From Prosopocoilus inquinatus (lineage: Eukaryota; Arthropoda; Insecta; Coleoptera; Lucanidae), in NCBI GenBank assembly GCA_036172665.1, contig CM069873.1:36880001-36944000 (forward strand): a stretch of 64,000 bases of DNA. The letters are read 5' to 3'. Below are positions 1-12,020 of the stretch, piece by piece (positions within the stretch are counted from its first letter, which is position 1; the number at the start of each line of letters is the position of its first letter). The translations under genes were made by a program, and so were the position numbers. A model generated the notes under the pieces. The model was given only the letters and a program-made list of their open reading frames with translations, made no database searches and was not told where the DNA came from.

Positions 1-161
1 AATTTTCGGACGCAGCAGAAGCTGGAAATAGTTTTAAATGAAACAACACGCATTAGCGTTGTTCCTGTGATGTATCTAATCGATCCTTGCTAATCTATCA
101 TGTTATTTGACGTTTGGATGCACTCCAGTAACTCTGAGGTGAGATACAAAGTTCTCGGACG

Positions 162-173
162 CAGCAGAAGCTG
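162..173 (+). other. Dyad 1 (CAGC, AGAA loop, GCTG), present in most monomers
   Basis: CAGC at 162-165 and GCTG at 170-173 are exact reverse complements around the loop AGAA. In other monomers the loop is AGGA, TGAA, AAGA or AGTA with the arms intact. In the ACCCAGC variants (2241, 7901, 18033 and 25185 in domain A; 28921 and 29515 in domain B) the arms extend to CCAGC/GCTGG. Broken versions such as GAATCTGG, GAAACTGG and GCTAG exist, so pairing is common but not absolute. Confidence 0.7.
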
Positions 174-190
174 GAAATAGTTTTGAACGA

Positions 191-212
191 AACAACACGT
201 ATTAGCGTTGTT
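191..212 (+). other. Dyad 2 (AACAA..CG / CG..TTGTT)
   Basis: AACAA at 191-195 and CG at 198-199 pair with CG at 206-207 and TTGTT at 208-212. There is a 2-nt bulge (CA) and a loop TATTAG. In ACACGCATTAGCG monomers the inner stem gains a third pair (CGC/GCG) and the loop shrinks to ATTA. The 4-bp ATTA expansion seen in domain B falls in this loop. Confidence 0.6.
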
Positions 213-227
213 CCTGTGATGTATCTA

Positions 228-233
228 ATCGAT
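228..233. other. ATCGAT palindrome, near-invariant in each monomer
   Basis: ATCGAT lies within CTAATCGATCC in the great majority of monomers, giving a site with strict 149-bp spacing. Loss variants are useful tags: CTAATGGATCC creates GGATCC once per domain-B HOR, and CTAATAGATCC, CTGATAGATCC, TAATCTATCC and TAATCGCTCC mark other positions. Confidence 0.9.
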
Positions 234-1337
234 CCTTACTTATCTATCATGTTATTTGAGGTTTGGATGGACTCCAGTAACTCTGATATGAGATACAAAG
301 TTTTCGGACGCAGCAGAAGCTGGAGATAGTTTTAAACGAAACAACACGCATTAGCGTTGTTCCTGTGATGTATCTAATCGATCCTTACTCATCTATCATG
401 TTATTTGGCGTTTCGATGGACTCCAGTAACTCTGATGTGAGATACAAAGTTTTCGGACGCAGTAGAAGCTGGAAATAGTTTTGAACGAAACAACACGTAT
501 TAGCGTTGTTCCTGTGATGTATCTAATCGATCCTTACTCATCTATCATGTTATTTGACGTTTCGAAGGACTCTAGTAACTCTAATGTGAGATACGAAATT
601 TTCGGACGCAGCAGAAGCTGGAAATAGTTTTAAACGAAACAACACGCATTAGCATTGTTCCTGTGATGTAACTAATCGATCCTTACTCATCTATCATGTT
701 ATTTGGCGTTTCGATGGACTCCAGTAACTTTGATGTGAGATACGAAGTTCTCGGAAGCAGCTGAAGCTGGAAATAGTTTTAAACGAAACAACACGCATTA
801 GCGTTGTTCCTGTGATGTATCTAATCGATCCTTACTCATCTATCATGTTATTTGACGTTTCGATGGACTCTAGTAACTCTGATGTGACATACGAAGTTTT
901 TGGGCGCAGCAGGAGCTAGAAATAGTTTTGAACGAAACAACACGCATTAGCGTTGTTCCTGTGATGTATCTAATCGATCCTTACTCATCTATCATGTTAT
1001 TTGACGTTTGGATGGACTCCTGTAACTCTGATGTGAGATACAAAGTTCTCGGACGCAGCAGAAGCTGGAAATAGTTTTAAATGAAACAACACGCATTAGC
1101 GTTGTTCCTGTGATGTATCTAATCGATCGTTACTCATCTATCATGTTATTTGACGTTTGGACGCACTCCGGTAACTTTGATTTGAGATACGAAGTTCTCG
1201 GGCGCAGCTGAAGCTAGAAAATTTTTAAACGAAACAACACGCATTAGCGTTGTTCCTGTGACGTATCTAATCGATCCTTACTCATCTATCATGTTATTTG
1301 ACGTTTGAATGGACTCCAGTAACTCTGATGTGAGATA

Positions 1338-2380
1338 CAATGTTCTCGGACGCAGCAGAAGCTGGAAATAGTTTTGAACGAAACAACACGTATTAGCGTT
1401 GTTCCTGTGATGTATCTAATCGATCCTTAATCATCTATCATGTCATTTGACGTTTGGATGGACTCCAGTAACTCTGATGTGAGATACAAAGTTTTCGGAC
1501 GCAGCAGAAGCTGGAAATAGTTTTAAACGAAACAACACGCATTAGCGTTGTTCCTGTGATGTATCTAATCGATCCTTACTCATCTATCATGTTATTTGGC
1601 GTTTCGATGGACTCCAGTAACTTTGATGTGAGATACGAAGTTCTCGGACGCAGCTGAAGCTGGAAATAGTTTTAAACGAAACAACACGCATTAGCGTTGT
1701 TCCTGTGCTGTATCTAATCGATCCTTACTTATCTATCATGTTATTTGAAGTTTGGATGGACTCCAGTAACCCTGATGTGAGAAACGAAGTTCTCGGACGC
1801 AGCAGAAGCTGGAAATAGTTTTAAATGAAACAACACGCATTAGCGTTGTTCCTGTGATGTATCTAATCGATCCTTACTCACCCATCATGTTATTTGACGT
1901 TTGGATGGACTCCAGTAACTCTGATGTGAGATACAATGTTCTAGGACGCAGCAGGAGCTGGAAATAGTTTTAAACGAAACAACACGCATTAGTGTTGTTC
2001 ATGTGCTGTATCTAATCGATCCTTACTTATCTATCATGTTATTTGACGTCTCGATGGACTCCAGTAACTCTGATGTGAGATACGACGTTTTCGGACGCAG
2101 CAGAAACTGGAAATAGTTTTAAACGAAACAACACGTATTAGCGTAGTTCCTGTGATGAATGTAATCGATCCTTACTCATCTATCATGTTATTTGACGTTT
2201 GGATGGGCTCCAGCAACTCTGAAGTGAGATACGAAGTTCTCGGACCCAGCTGAAGCTGGAAATAGTTTTAAATGAAACAACACGCATTAGCGTTGTTCCT
2301 GTGATGTATCTAATCGATCCTTACTCATCTGTCATGTTATTTGACGTTTGGATGGACTCCAGTAACTCTGATGTGAGATA
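1338..2380 (+). repeat. 8-monomer cassette, 7-monomer version
   Basis: Begins at ACAATGTTCTCGG followed by CTTAATCATC and ATGTCATTTG, and ends where the ACAAAGTTCTCGG class resumes. It is 1043 bp (7 x 149). It lacks the GTTATTTTACG monomer found in the three full cassettes. Confidence 0.85.
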
Positions 2381-5300
2381 CAAAGTTCTCGGACGCAGCA
2401 GAAGCTGGAAATAGTTTTGAACGAAACAACACGTATTAGCGTTGTTCCTGTGATGTATCTAATCGATCCTTACTCATCTATCATGTTATTTGACGTTTGG
2501 ATGGACTCCAGTAACTCTGATGTGAGATACAAAGTTCTCGGACGCAGCAGAAGCTGGAAATAGTTTTAAATGAAACAAAACGCATTAGCGTTGTTCCTGT
2601 GCTGTATCTAATCGATCCTTACTCATCTATCATGTTATTTGACGTTTGGATGGACTCCAGTAACTCTGATGTGAGATACAAAGTTCTCGGACGCAGCAGA
2701 AGCTGGAAATAGTTTTGAACGAAACAACACGTATTAGCGTTGTTCCTGTGATGTATCTAATCGATCCTTACTCATCTATCATGTTATTTGGCGTTTCGAT
2801 GGACTCCAGTAACTTTGATGTGAGATACGAAGTTCTCGGGCGCAGCTGAAACTAGAAATAGTTTTAAACGAAACAACACGCATTAGCGTTGTTCCTGTGA
2901 TGTATCTAATCGATCATTACTCATCTATCATGTTATTTGACGTTTGGATGGACTCCAGTAACTCTGATGTGAGATACAAAGTTCTCGGACGCAGCAGAAG
3001 CTGGAAATAGTTTTGAACGAAACAACACGTATTAGCGTTGTTCCTGTGATGTATCTAATCGATCCTTACTCATCTATCATGTTATTTGACGTTTGGATGG
3101 ACTCCAGTAACTCTGATGTGAGATACAAAATTTTCGGACGCAGCAGAAGCTGGAAATAGTTTTAAGCGAAACAACACGTATTAGCGTTGTTCCTGTGATG
3201 TATCTAATCGATCCTTACTCAGCTATCATGTTATTTGACGTTTGGATGGACTCCAGTATCTCTGATGTGAGATACAAAGTTTTCGGACGCAGCAGAAGCT
3301 GGAAATAGTTTTGAACGAAACAACACGTATTAGCGTTGTTCCTGTGATGTATCTAATCGATTCTTACTCATCTATCATGTTATTGGACGTTTGGATGGAC
3401 TCCAGTAACTCTGATGTGAGATACGAAATTTTCGGACGCAGCAGAAGCTGGAAATAGTTTTAAATGAAACAACACGCATTAGCGTTGTTCCTGTGCTGTA
3501 TCTAATCGATCTTTACTTATCTATCATGTTATTTGACGTTTCGATGGACTCCAGTAACTCTGATGTGAGACACGACGTATTCGGACGCAGCAGAAGCTGG
3601 AAATAGTTTTAAACGAAACAACACGTATTAGCGTTGTTCCTGTGATGAATGTAATCGATATTTACTCATCTATCATGTTATTTGACGTTTGGATGGGCTC
3701 CAGTAACTCTGAAGTGAGATACGAAGTTCTCGGACGCAGCTGAAGCTGGAAATAGTTTTAAATGAAACAACACGCATTATCGTTGTTCCTATGATGTATC
3801 TAATCGATCCTTACTCATCTATCATGTTATTTGACGTTTCGATGGACTCCAGTAACTCTAATGTGAGATACGAAATTTTCGGACGCAGCAGAAGCTGGAA
3901 ATAGTTTTAAACGAAACAACACGCATTAGCGTTGTTCCTGTGATGTATCTAATCGATCCTTACTCATCTATCATGTTATTTGGCGTTTCGATGGACTCCA
4001 GTAACTTTGATGTGAGATACGAAGTTCTCGGGCGCAGCTGAAGCTAGAAATAGTTTTAAACGAAACAACACGCATTAGCGTTGTTCCTGTGATGTATCTA
4101 ATCGATCCTTACTCATCTATCATGTTATTTGACGTTTGAATGGACTCCAGTAACTCTAATGTGAGATACAATGTTCTCGGACGCAGCAGAAGCTGGATAT
4201 AGTTTTGAACGAAACAACACGTATTAGCGTTGTTCCTGTGATGTATCTAATCGATCCTTACTTATCTACTATGTTATTTGACGTTTCGATGGACTCCAGT
4301 AACTCTGATGTGAGATACGAAATTTTCGGACGCAGCAGAAGCTGGAAATAGTTTTAAATGAAACAACACGCATTAGCGTTGTTCCTGTGATGTATCTAAT
4401 CGATCCTTACTCATCTATCATGTTATTTGACGTTTGGATGCACTCCGGTAACTTTGATGTGAGATACGAAGTTCTCGGGCGCAGCTGAAGTTAGAAATAG
4501 TTTTAAACGAAACAACACGCATTAGCGTTGTTCCTGTGACGTATCTAATCGATCCTTACTCATCTATCATGTTATTTGACGTTTGAATGGCCTCCAGTAA
4601 CTCTGATGTGAGATACAATGTTCTCGGACGCAGCAGAAGCTGGAAATAGTTTTGAACGAAACAACACGTACTAGCGTTGTTCCTGTGATGTATCTAATCG
4701 ATCCTTACTTATCTATCATGTTATTTGAAGTTTGGATGGACTCCAGTAACCCTGATGTGAGAAACGAAGTTCTCGGACGCAGCAGAAGCTGGAAATAGTT
4801 TTAAATGAAACAACACGCATTAGCGTTGTTCCTGTGATGTATCTAATCGATCCTTACTCACCCATCATGTTATTTGACGTTTGGATGGACTCCAGTAACT
4901 CTGATGTGAGATACAAAGTTCTAGGACGCAGCAGGAGCTGGAAATAGTTTTAAACGAAACAACACGCATTAGTGTTGTTCATGTGCTGTATCTAATCGAT
5001 CCTTACTTATCTATCATGTTATTTGACGTCTCGATGGACTCCAGTAACTCTAATGTGAGATACGAAATTTTCGACGCAGCAGAAGCTGGAAATAGTTTTG
5101 AACGAAACAACACGTATTAGCGTTCTTCCTGTGATGTATCTAATCGATCCTTACTTATCTATCATGTTATTTGACGTTTGGATGGTCTCCAGTAACTCTG
5201 ATGTGAGATACAAAGTTTTCGGACGCAGCAGAAGCTGGAGATAGTTTTAAAAGAAACAACACGCATTAGCGTTGTTCCTGTGATGTATCTAATCGATCCT

Positions 5301-5511
5301 TACTCATCTATCATGTTATTTGACGTTTCGATGGACTCCAATAACTCTAATGTGAGATACGAAATTCTCAGACGCAGCAGAAGCTGGAAATAGTTTTGAA
5401 CGAAACAACAAGTATTAGCGTTGTTCCTGTGATGTATCTAATCGATCCTAACTTATCTACTATGTTATTTGACGTTTCGATGGACTCCAGTAACTCTGAT
5501 GTGAGATACGA

Positions 5512-8500
5512 AATTTTCGGACGCAGCAGAAGCTGGAAATAGTTTTAAATGAAACAACACGCATTAGCGTTGTTCCTGTGATGTATCTAATCGATTTTTG
5601 CTAATCTATCATGTTATTTGACGTTTGGATGCACTCCAGTAACTCTGAGGTGAGATACAAAGTTCTCGGACGCAGCAGAAGCTGGAAATAGTTTTGAACG
5701 AAACAACACGTATTAGCGTTGTTCCTGTGATGTATCTAATCGATCCTTACTTATCTATCATGTTATTTGAGGTTTGGATGGACTCCAGTAACTCTGATAT
5801 GAGATACAAAGTTTTCGGACGCAGCAGAAGCTGGAGATAGTTTTAAACGAAACAACACGCATTAGCGTTGTTCCTGTGATGTATCTAATCGATCCTTACT
5901 CATCTATCATGTTATTTGGCGTTTCGATGGACTCCAGTAACTCTGATGTGAGATACAATGTTTTCGGACGCAGTAGAAGCTGGAAATAGTTTTGAACGAA
6001 ACAACACGTATTAGCGTTGTTCCTGTGATGTATCTAATCGATCCTTACTCATCTATCATGTTATTTGACGTTTCGAAGGACTCTAGTAACTCTAATGTGA
6101 GATACGAAATTTTCGGACGCAGCAGAAGCTGGAAATAGTTTTAAACGAAACAACACGCATTAGCATTGTTCCTGTGATGTAACTAATCGATCCTTACTCA
6201 TCTATCATGTTATTTGGCGTTTCGATGGACTCCAGTAACTTTGATGTGAGATACGAATTTCTCGGACGCAGCTGAAGCTGGAAATAGTTTTAAACGAAAC
6301 AACACGCATTAGCGTTGTTCCTGTGATGTATCTAATCGATCCTTACTCATCTATCATGTTATTTGACGTTTCGATGGACTCTAGTAACTCTGATGTGACA
6401 TACGAAGTTTTTGGGCGCAGCAGGAGCTAGAAATAGTTTTGAACGAAACAACACGCATTAGCGTTGTTCCTGTGATGTATCTAATCGATCCTTACTCATC
6501 TATCATGTTATTTGACGTTTGGATGGACTCCTGTAACTCTGATGTGAGATACAAAGTTCTCGGACGCAGCAGAAGCTGGAAATAGTTTTAAATGAAACAA
6601 CACGCATTAGCGTTGTTCCTGTGATGTATCTAATCGATCCTTACTCATCTATCATGTTATTTGACGTTTGGACGCACTCCGGTAACTTTGATTTGAGATA
6701 CGAAGTTCTCGGGCGCAGCTGAAGCTAGAAAATTTTTAAACGAAACAACACACATTAGCGTTGTTCCTGTGACGTATCTAATCGATCCTTACTCATCTAT
6801 CATGTTATTTGACGTTTGAATGGACTCCAGTAACTCTGATGTGAGATACAATGTTCTCGGACGCAGCAGAAGCTGGAAATAGTTTTGAACGAAACAACAC
6901 GTATTAGCGTTGTTCCTGTGATGTATCTAATCGATCCTTAATCATCTATCATGTCATTTGACGTTTGGATGGACTCCAGTAACTCTGATGTGAGATACAA
7001 AGTTTTCGGACGCAGCAGAAGCTGGAAATAGTTTTAAACGAAACAACACGCATTAGCGTTGTTCCTGTGATGTATCTAATCGATCCTTACTCATCTATCA
7101 TGTTATTTGGCGTTTCGATGGACTCCAGTAACTTTGATGTGAGATACGAAGTTCTCGGACGCAGCTGAAGCTGGAAATAGTTTTAAACGAAACAACACGC
7201 ATTAGCGTTGTTCCTGTGCTGTATCTAATCGATCCTTACTTATCTATCATGTTATTTGACGTTTGGATGGACTCCAGTAACCCTGATGTGAGAAACGAAG
7301 TTCTCGGACGCAGCAGAAGCTGGAAATAGTTTTAAATGAAACAACACGCATTAGCGTTGTTCCTGTGATGTATCTAATCGATCCTTACTCACCCATCATG
7401 TTATTTGACGTTTGGATGGACTCCAGTAACTCTGATGTGAGATACAAAGTTCTAGGACGCAGCAGAAGCTGGAAATAGTTTTAAACGAAACAACACGTAT
7501 TAGCGTTGTTCCTGTGATGTGTCTAATCGATCCTTACTCATCTATCATGTTATTTTACGTTTCGATGGACTCTAGTAACTCTGATGTGAGATACGAAGGT
7601 TTTGGACGCAGCAGGAGCTGGAAATAGTTTTAAACGAAACAACACGCATTAGTGTTGTTCATGTGCTGTATCTAATCGATCCTTACTTATCTATCATGTT
7701 ATTTGACGTCTCGATGGACTCCAGTAACTCTGATGTGAGATACGACGTTTTCGGACGCAGCAGAAACTGGAAATAGTTTTAAACGAAACAACACGTATTA
7801 GCGTAGTTCCTGTGATGAATGTAATCGATCCTTACTCATCTATCATGTTATTTGACGTTTGGATGGGCTCCAGCAACTCTGAAGTGAGATACGAAGTTCT
7901 CGGACCCAGCTGAAGCTGGAAATAGTTTTAAATGAAACAACACGCATTAGCGTTGTTCCTGTGATGTATCTAATCGATCCTTACTCATCTGTCATGTTAT
8001 TTGACGTTTGGATGGACTCCAGTAACTCTGATGTGAGATACAAAGTTCTCGGACGCAGCAGAAGCTGGAAATAGTTTTAAACGAAACAACACACATTAGC
8101 GTTGTTCCTGTGATGTATCTAATCGATCCTTACTCATCTATCATGTTATTTGACGTTTGGATGGACTCCAGTAACTCTGATGTGAGATACAAAGTTCTCG
8201 GACGCAGCAGAAGCTGGAAATAGTTTTAAATGAAACAAAACGCATTAGCGTTGTTCCTGTGCTGTATCTAATCGATCCTTACTCATCTATCATGTTATTT
8301 GACGTTTGGATGGACTCCAGTAACTCTGATGTGAGATACAAAGTTCTCGGACGCAGCAGAAGCTGGAAATAGTTTTGAACGAAACAACACGTATTAGCGT
8401 TGTTCCTGTGATGTATCTAATCGATCCTTACTCATCTATCATGTTATTTGGCGTTTCGATGGACTCCAGTAACTTTGATGTGAGATACGAAGTTCTCGGG

Positions 8501-9040
8501 CGCAGCTGAAACTAGAAATAGTTTTAAACGAAACAACACGCATTAGCGTTGTTCCTGTGATGTATCTAATCGATCATTACTCATCTATCATGTTATTTGA
8601 CGTTTGGATGGACTCCAGTAACTCTGATGTGAGATACAAAGTTCTCGGACGCAGCAGAAGCTGGAAATAGTTTTGAACGAAACAACACGTATTAGCGTTG
8701 TTCCTGTGATGTATCTAATCGATCCTTACTCATCTATCATGTTATTTGACGTTTGGATGGACTCCAGTAACTCTGATGTGAGATACAAAATTTTCGGACG
8801 CAGCAGAAGCTGGAAATAGTTTTAAGCGAAACAACACGTATTAGCGTTGTTCCTGTGATGTATCTAATCGATCCTTACTCAGCTATCATGTTATTTGACG
8901 TTTGGATGGACTCCAGTATCTCTGATGTGAGATACAAAGTTCTCGGACGCAGCAGAAGCTGGAAATAGTTTTGAACGAAACAACACGTATTAGCGTTGTT
9001 CCTGTGATGTATCTAATCGATTCTTACTCATCTATCATGT
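5512..9040 (+). repeat. Domain A, long unit copy 2 (left part)
   Basis: This tracks copy 1 at offset 5511 up to about 7450, then at offset 5660 because one extra monomer is present here (about 7450-7600, with GTTATTTTACG and GAAGGTTTTGG). Copy 1 lacks that monomer, and the copies at 17.6 kb and 24.8 kb have it, so copy 1 most likely lost it. The match to copy 1 continues past 9040 to about 10,360. Confidence 0.88.
6849..8040 (+). repeat. 8-monomer cassette, full copy 1
   Basis: 1192 bp (8 x 149). Internal tags in order: CTTAATCATC, ATGTCATTTG, CTCACCCATC, TTCTAGGACG, GTTATTTTACG, GAAGGTTTTGG, ATTAGTGTTGTTCATG, CGGACCCAGC. The same order recurs 10,132 bp (68 monomers) and 17,284 bp (116 monomers) downstream. 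Confidence 0.9.
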
Positions 9041-12020
9041 TATTGGACGTTTGGATGGACTCCAGTAACTCTGATGTGAGATACGAAATTTTCGGACGCA
9101 GCAGAAGCTGGAAATAGTTTTAAATGAAACAACACGCATTAGCGTTGTTCCTGTGCTGTATCTAATCGATCTTTACTTATCTATCATGTTATTTGACGTT
9201 TCGATGGACTCCAGTAACTCTGATGTGAGACACGACGTATTCGGACGCAGCAGAAGCTGGAAATAGTTTTAAACGAAACAACACGTATTAGCGTTGTTCC
9301 TGTGATGAATGTAATCGATATTTACTCATCTATCATGTTATTTGACGTTTGGATGGGCTCCAGTAACTCTGAAGTGAGATACGAAGTTCTCGGACGCAGC
9401 TGAAGCTGGAAATAGTTTTAAATGAAACAACACGCATTATCGTTGTTCCTATGATGTATCTAATCGATCCTTACTCATCTATCATGTTATTTGACGTTTC
9501 GATGGACTCCAGTAACTCTAATGTGAGATACGAAATTTTCGGACGCAGCAGAAGCTGGAAATAGTTTTAAACGAAACAACACGCATTAGCGTTGTTCCTG
9601 TGATGTATCTAATCGATCCTTACTCATCTATCATGTTATTTGGCGTTTCGATGGACTCCAGTAACTTTGATGTGAGATACGAAGTTCTCGGGCGCAGCTG
9701 AAGCTAGAAATAGTTTTAAACGAAACAACACGCATTAGCGTTGTTCCTGTGATGTATCTAATCGATCCTTACTCATCTATCATGTTATTTGACGTTTGAA
9801 TGGACTCCAGTAACTCTAATGTGAGATACAATGTTCTCGGACGCAGCAGAAGCTGGATATAGTTTTGAACGAAACAACACGTATTAGCGTTGTTCCTGTG
9901 ATGTATCTAATCGATCCTTACTTATCTACTATGTTATTTGACGTTTCGATGGACTCCAGTAACTCTGATGTGAGATACGAAATTTTCGGACGCAGCAGAA
10001 GCTGGAAATAGTTTTAAATGAAACAACACGCATTAGCGTTGTTCCTGTGATGTATCTAATCGATCCTTACTCATCTATCATGTTATTTGACGTTTGGATG
10101 CACTCCGGTAACTTTGATGTGAGATACGAAGTTCTCGGGCGCAGCTGAAGTTAGAAATAGTTTTAAACGAAACAACACGCATTAGCGTTGTTCCTGTGAC
10201 GTATCTAATCGATCCTTACTCATCTATCATGTTATTTGACGTTTGAATGGCCTCCAGTAACTCTGATGTGAGATACAATGTTCTCGGACGCAGCAGAAGC
10301 TGGAAATAGTTTTGAACGAAACAACACGTACTAGCGTTGTTCCTGTGATGTATCTAATCGATCCTTAATCAGCTATCATGTTATTTGACGTTTGGATGGA
10401 CTCCAGTAACTTTGATGTGAGATACGAAGTTCTCGGACGCAGCTGAAGCTGGAAATAGTTTTAAACGAAACAACACGCATTAGCGTTGTTCCTGTGCTGT
10501 ATCTAATCGATCCTTACTTATCTATCATGTTATTTGACGTTTGGATGGACTCCAGTAACCCTGATGTGAGAAACGAAGTTCTCGGACGCAGCAGAAGCTG
10601 GAAATAGTTTTAAATGAAACAACACGCATTAGCGTTGTTCCTGTGATGTATCTAATCGATCGTTATTTATCTATCATGTTATTTGACGTTTCGATGGACT
10701 CTAGTAACTCTGATGTGAGATACGAAGTTCTTGGGCGCAGCAGAAGCTGGAAATAGTTTTATACGAAGCAACACGCATTAGCGTTGTTCCTGTGAGGTAT
10801 CTAATCGATCCTTACTCATCTATCACGTTATTTGACGTTTAGATGGACTCCAGTAACTCTGATGTGAGATACAAAGTTTTCGGACGCAGCAGAAGCTGGA
10901 AATAGTTTTAAATGAAACAACACACATTAGCGTTGTTCCTGTGATGTATCTAATCGATCCTTACACATCTATCATGTTATTTGACGTTTGGATGCACTCC
11001 GGTAACTCTGATGTGAGATACAAAGTTCTCGGACGCAGCAGAAGCTGGAAATAGTTTTGAACGAAACAACACGTATTAGCGTTGTTCCTGTGATGTATCT
11101 AATCGATCCTTACTCATCTATCATGTTATTTGACGTTTGGATGGACTCCAGTAACTCTGATGTGAGATACAAAGTTCTCGGACGCAGCAGAAGCTGGAAA
11201 TAGTTTTAAATGAAACAAAACGCATTAGCGTTGTTCCTGTGCTGTATCTAATCGATCCTTACTCATCTATCATGTTATTTGACGTTTGGATGGACTCCAG
11301 TAACTCTGATGTGAGATACAAAGTTCTCGGACGCAGCAGAAGCTGGAAATAGTTTTGAACGAAACAACACGTATTAGCGTTGTTCCTGTGATGTATCTAA
11401 TCGATCCTTACTCATCTATCATGTTATTTGGCGTTTCGATGGACTCCAGTAACTTTGATGTGAGATACGAAGTTCTCGGGCGCAGCTGAAGCTAGAAATA
11501 GTTTTAAACGAAACAACACGCATTGGCGTTGTTCCTGTGATGTATCTAATCGATCATTACTCATCTATCATGTTATTTGACGTTTGGATGGACTCCAGTA
11601 ACTCTGATGTGAGATACAAAGTTCTCGGACGCAGCAGAAGCTGGAAATAGTTTTGAACGAAACAACACGTATTAGCGTTGTTCCTGTGATGTATCTAATC
11701 GATCCTTACTCATCTATCATGTTATTTGACGTTTGGATGGACTCCAGTAACTCTGATGTGAGATACAAAATTTTCGGACGCAGCAGAAGCTGGAAATAGT
11801 TTTAAGCGAAACAACACGCATTAGCGTTGTTCCTGTGATGTATCTAATCGATCCTTACTCAGCTATCATGTTATTTGACGTTTGGATGGACTCCAGTATC
11901 TCTGATGTGAGATACAAAGTTCTCGGACGCAGCAGAAGCTGGAAATAGTTTTGAACGAAACAACACGTATTAGCGTTGTTCCTGTGATGTATCTAATCGA
12001 TTCTTACTCATCTATCATGT
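9041..12020 (+). repeat. Domain A 20-mer HOR, unit 1
   Basis: The unit runs from one TATTGGACG tag to the next and is 2980 bp, exactly 20 x 149. Monomer order matches the next two units. By eye only isolated substitutions separate the units. The unit ends are arbitrary because the tag was chosen for convenience. Confidence 0.93.

Larger units (their letters stand above)
152..300 (+). repeat. Representative 149-bp monomer (register used here)
   Basis: This copy sets the register: it starts at TTCTCGGACG and ends before the next TTTTCGGACG at 301. It belongs to the common class with TTTTGAACG linked to ACACGTATTAG. Other linked classes are TTTTAAACG with ACACGCATTAG, TTTTAAATG with ACACGCATTAG, and a class with TTTCGATGGACTCTAG, ATACGAAGTTTTTGG and AGGAGCTGG. 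The best conserved parts are GTGATGTATCTAATCGATCC and GAAACAACACG. The most variable are the GTTTGG/GTTTCG switch, the ACAAAG/ACGAAG switch and the TTCTCGG/TTTTCGG/TTTTTGG region. Confidence 0.95.
1..5511 (+). repeat. Domain A, long unit copy 1 (37 monomers)
   Basis: The tag TTGCTAATCTATC followed by CTGAGGTGAG occurs near 89-140 and again 5511 bp later (5600). The single-base-loss variant AGAAAATTTTTAAAC near 1211 recurs at 6722, the same offset. 5511 equals 37 x 149 minus 2, explained by 1-bp losses near 1218 and near 5072 (TTTTCGACGCAG). A 20-mer spacing is also visible inside it: GTTATTTGAAGTTTGG at about 1741 and 4721 are 2980 bp apart. Confidence 0.9.

Noticed and set aside
1201..1230. 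Possible promoter-like A/T tract (AGAAAATTTTTAAAC)
   Set aside because: It is a 1-bp-loss variant of the normal AGAAATAGTTTTAAAC in two monomers only (also 6722), with no gene downstream.
4300..4340. Hammerhead ribozyme core (CTGATG followed closely by GAAA, as in CTGATGTGAGATACGAAA)
   Set aside because: The core needs CTGATGA, and the A after CTGATG is T here. Stem II would have only about one pair, and I found no complement (AGTTAC) to form stem I. GAAA is also missing in the ACAAAG classes.
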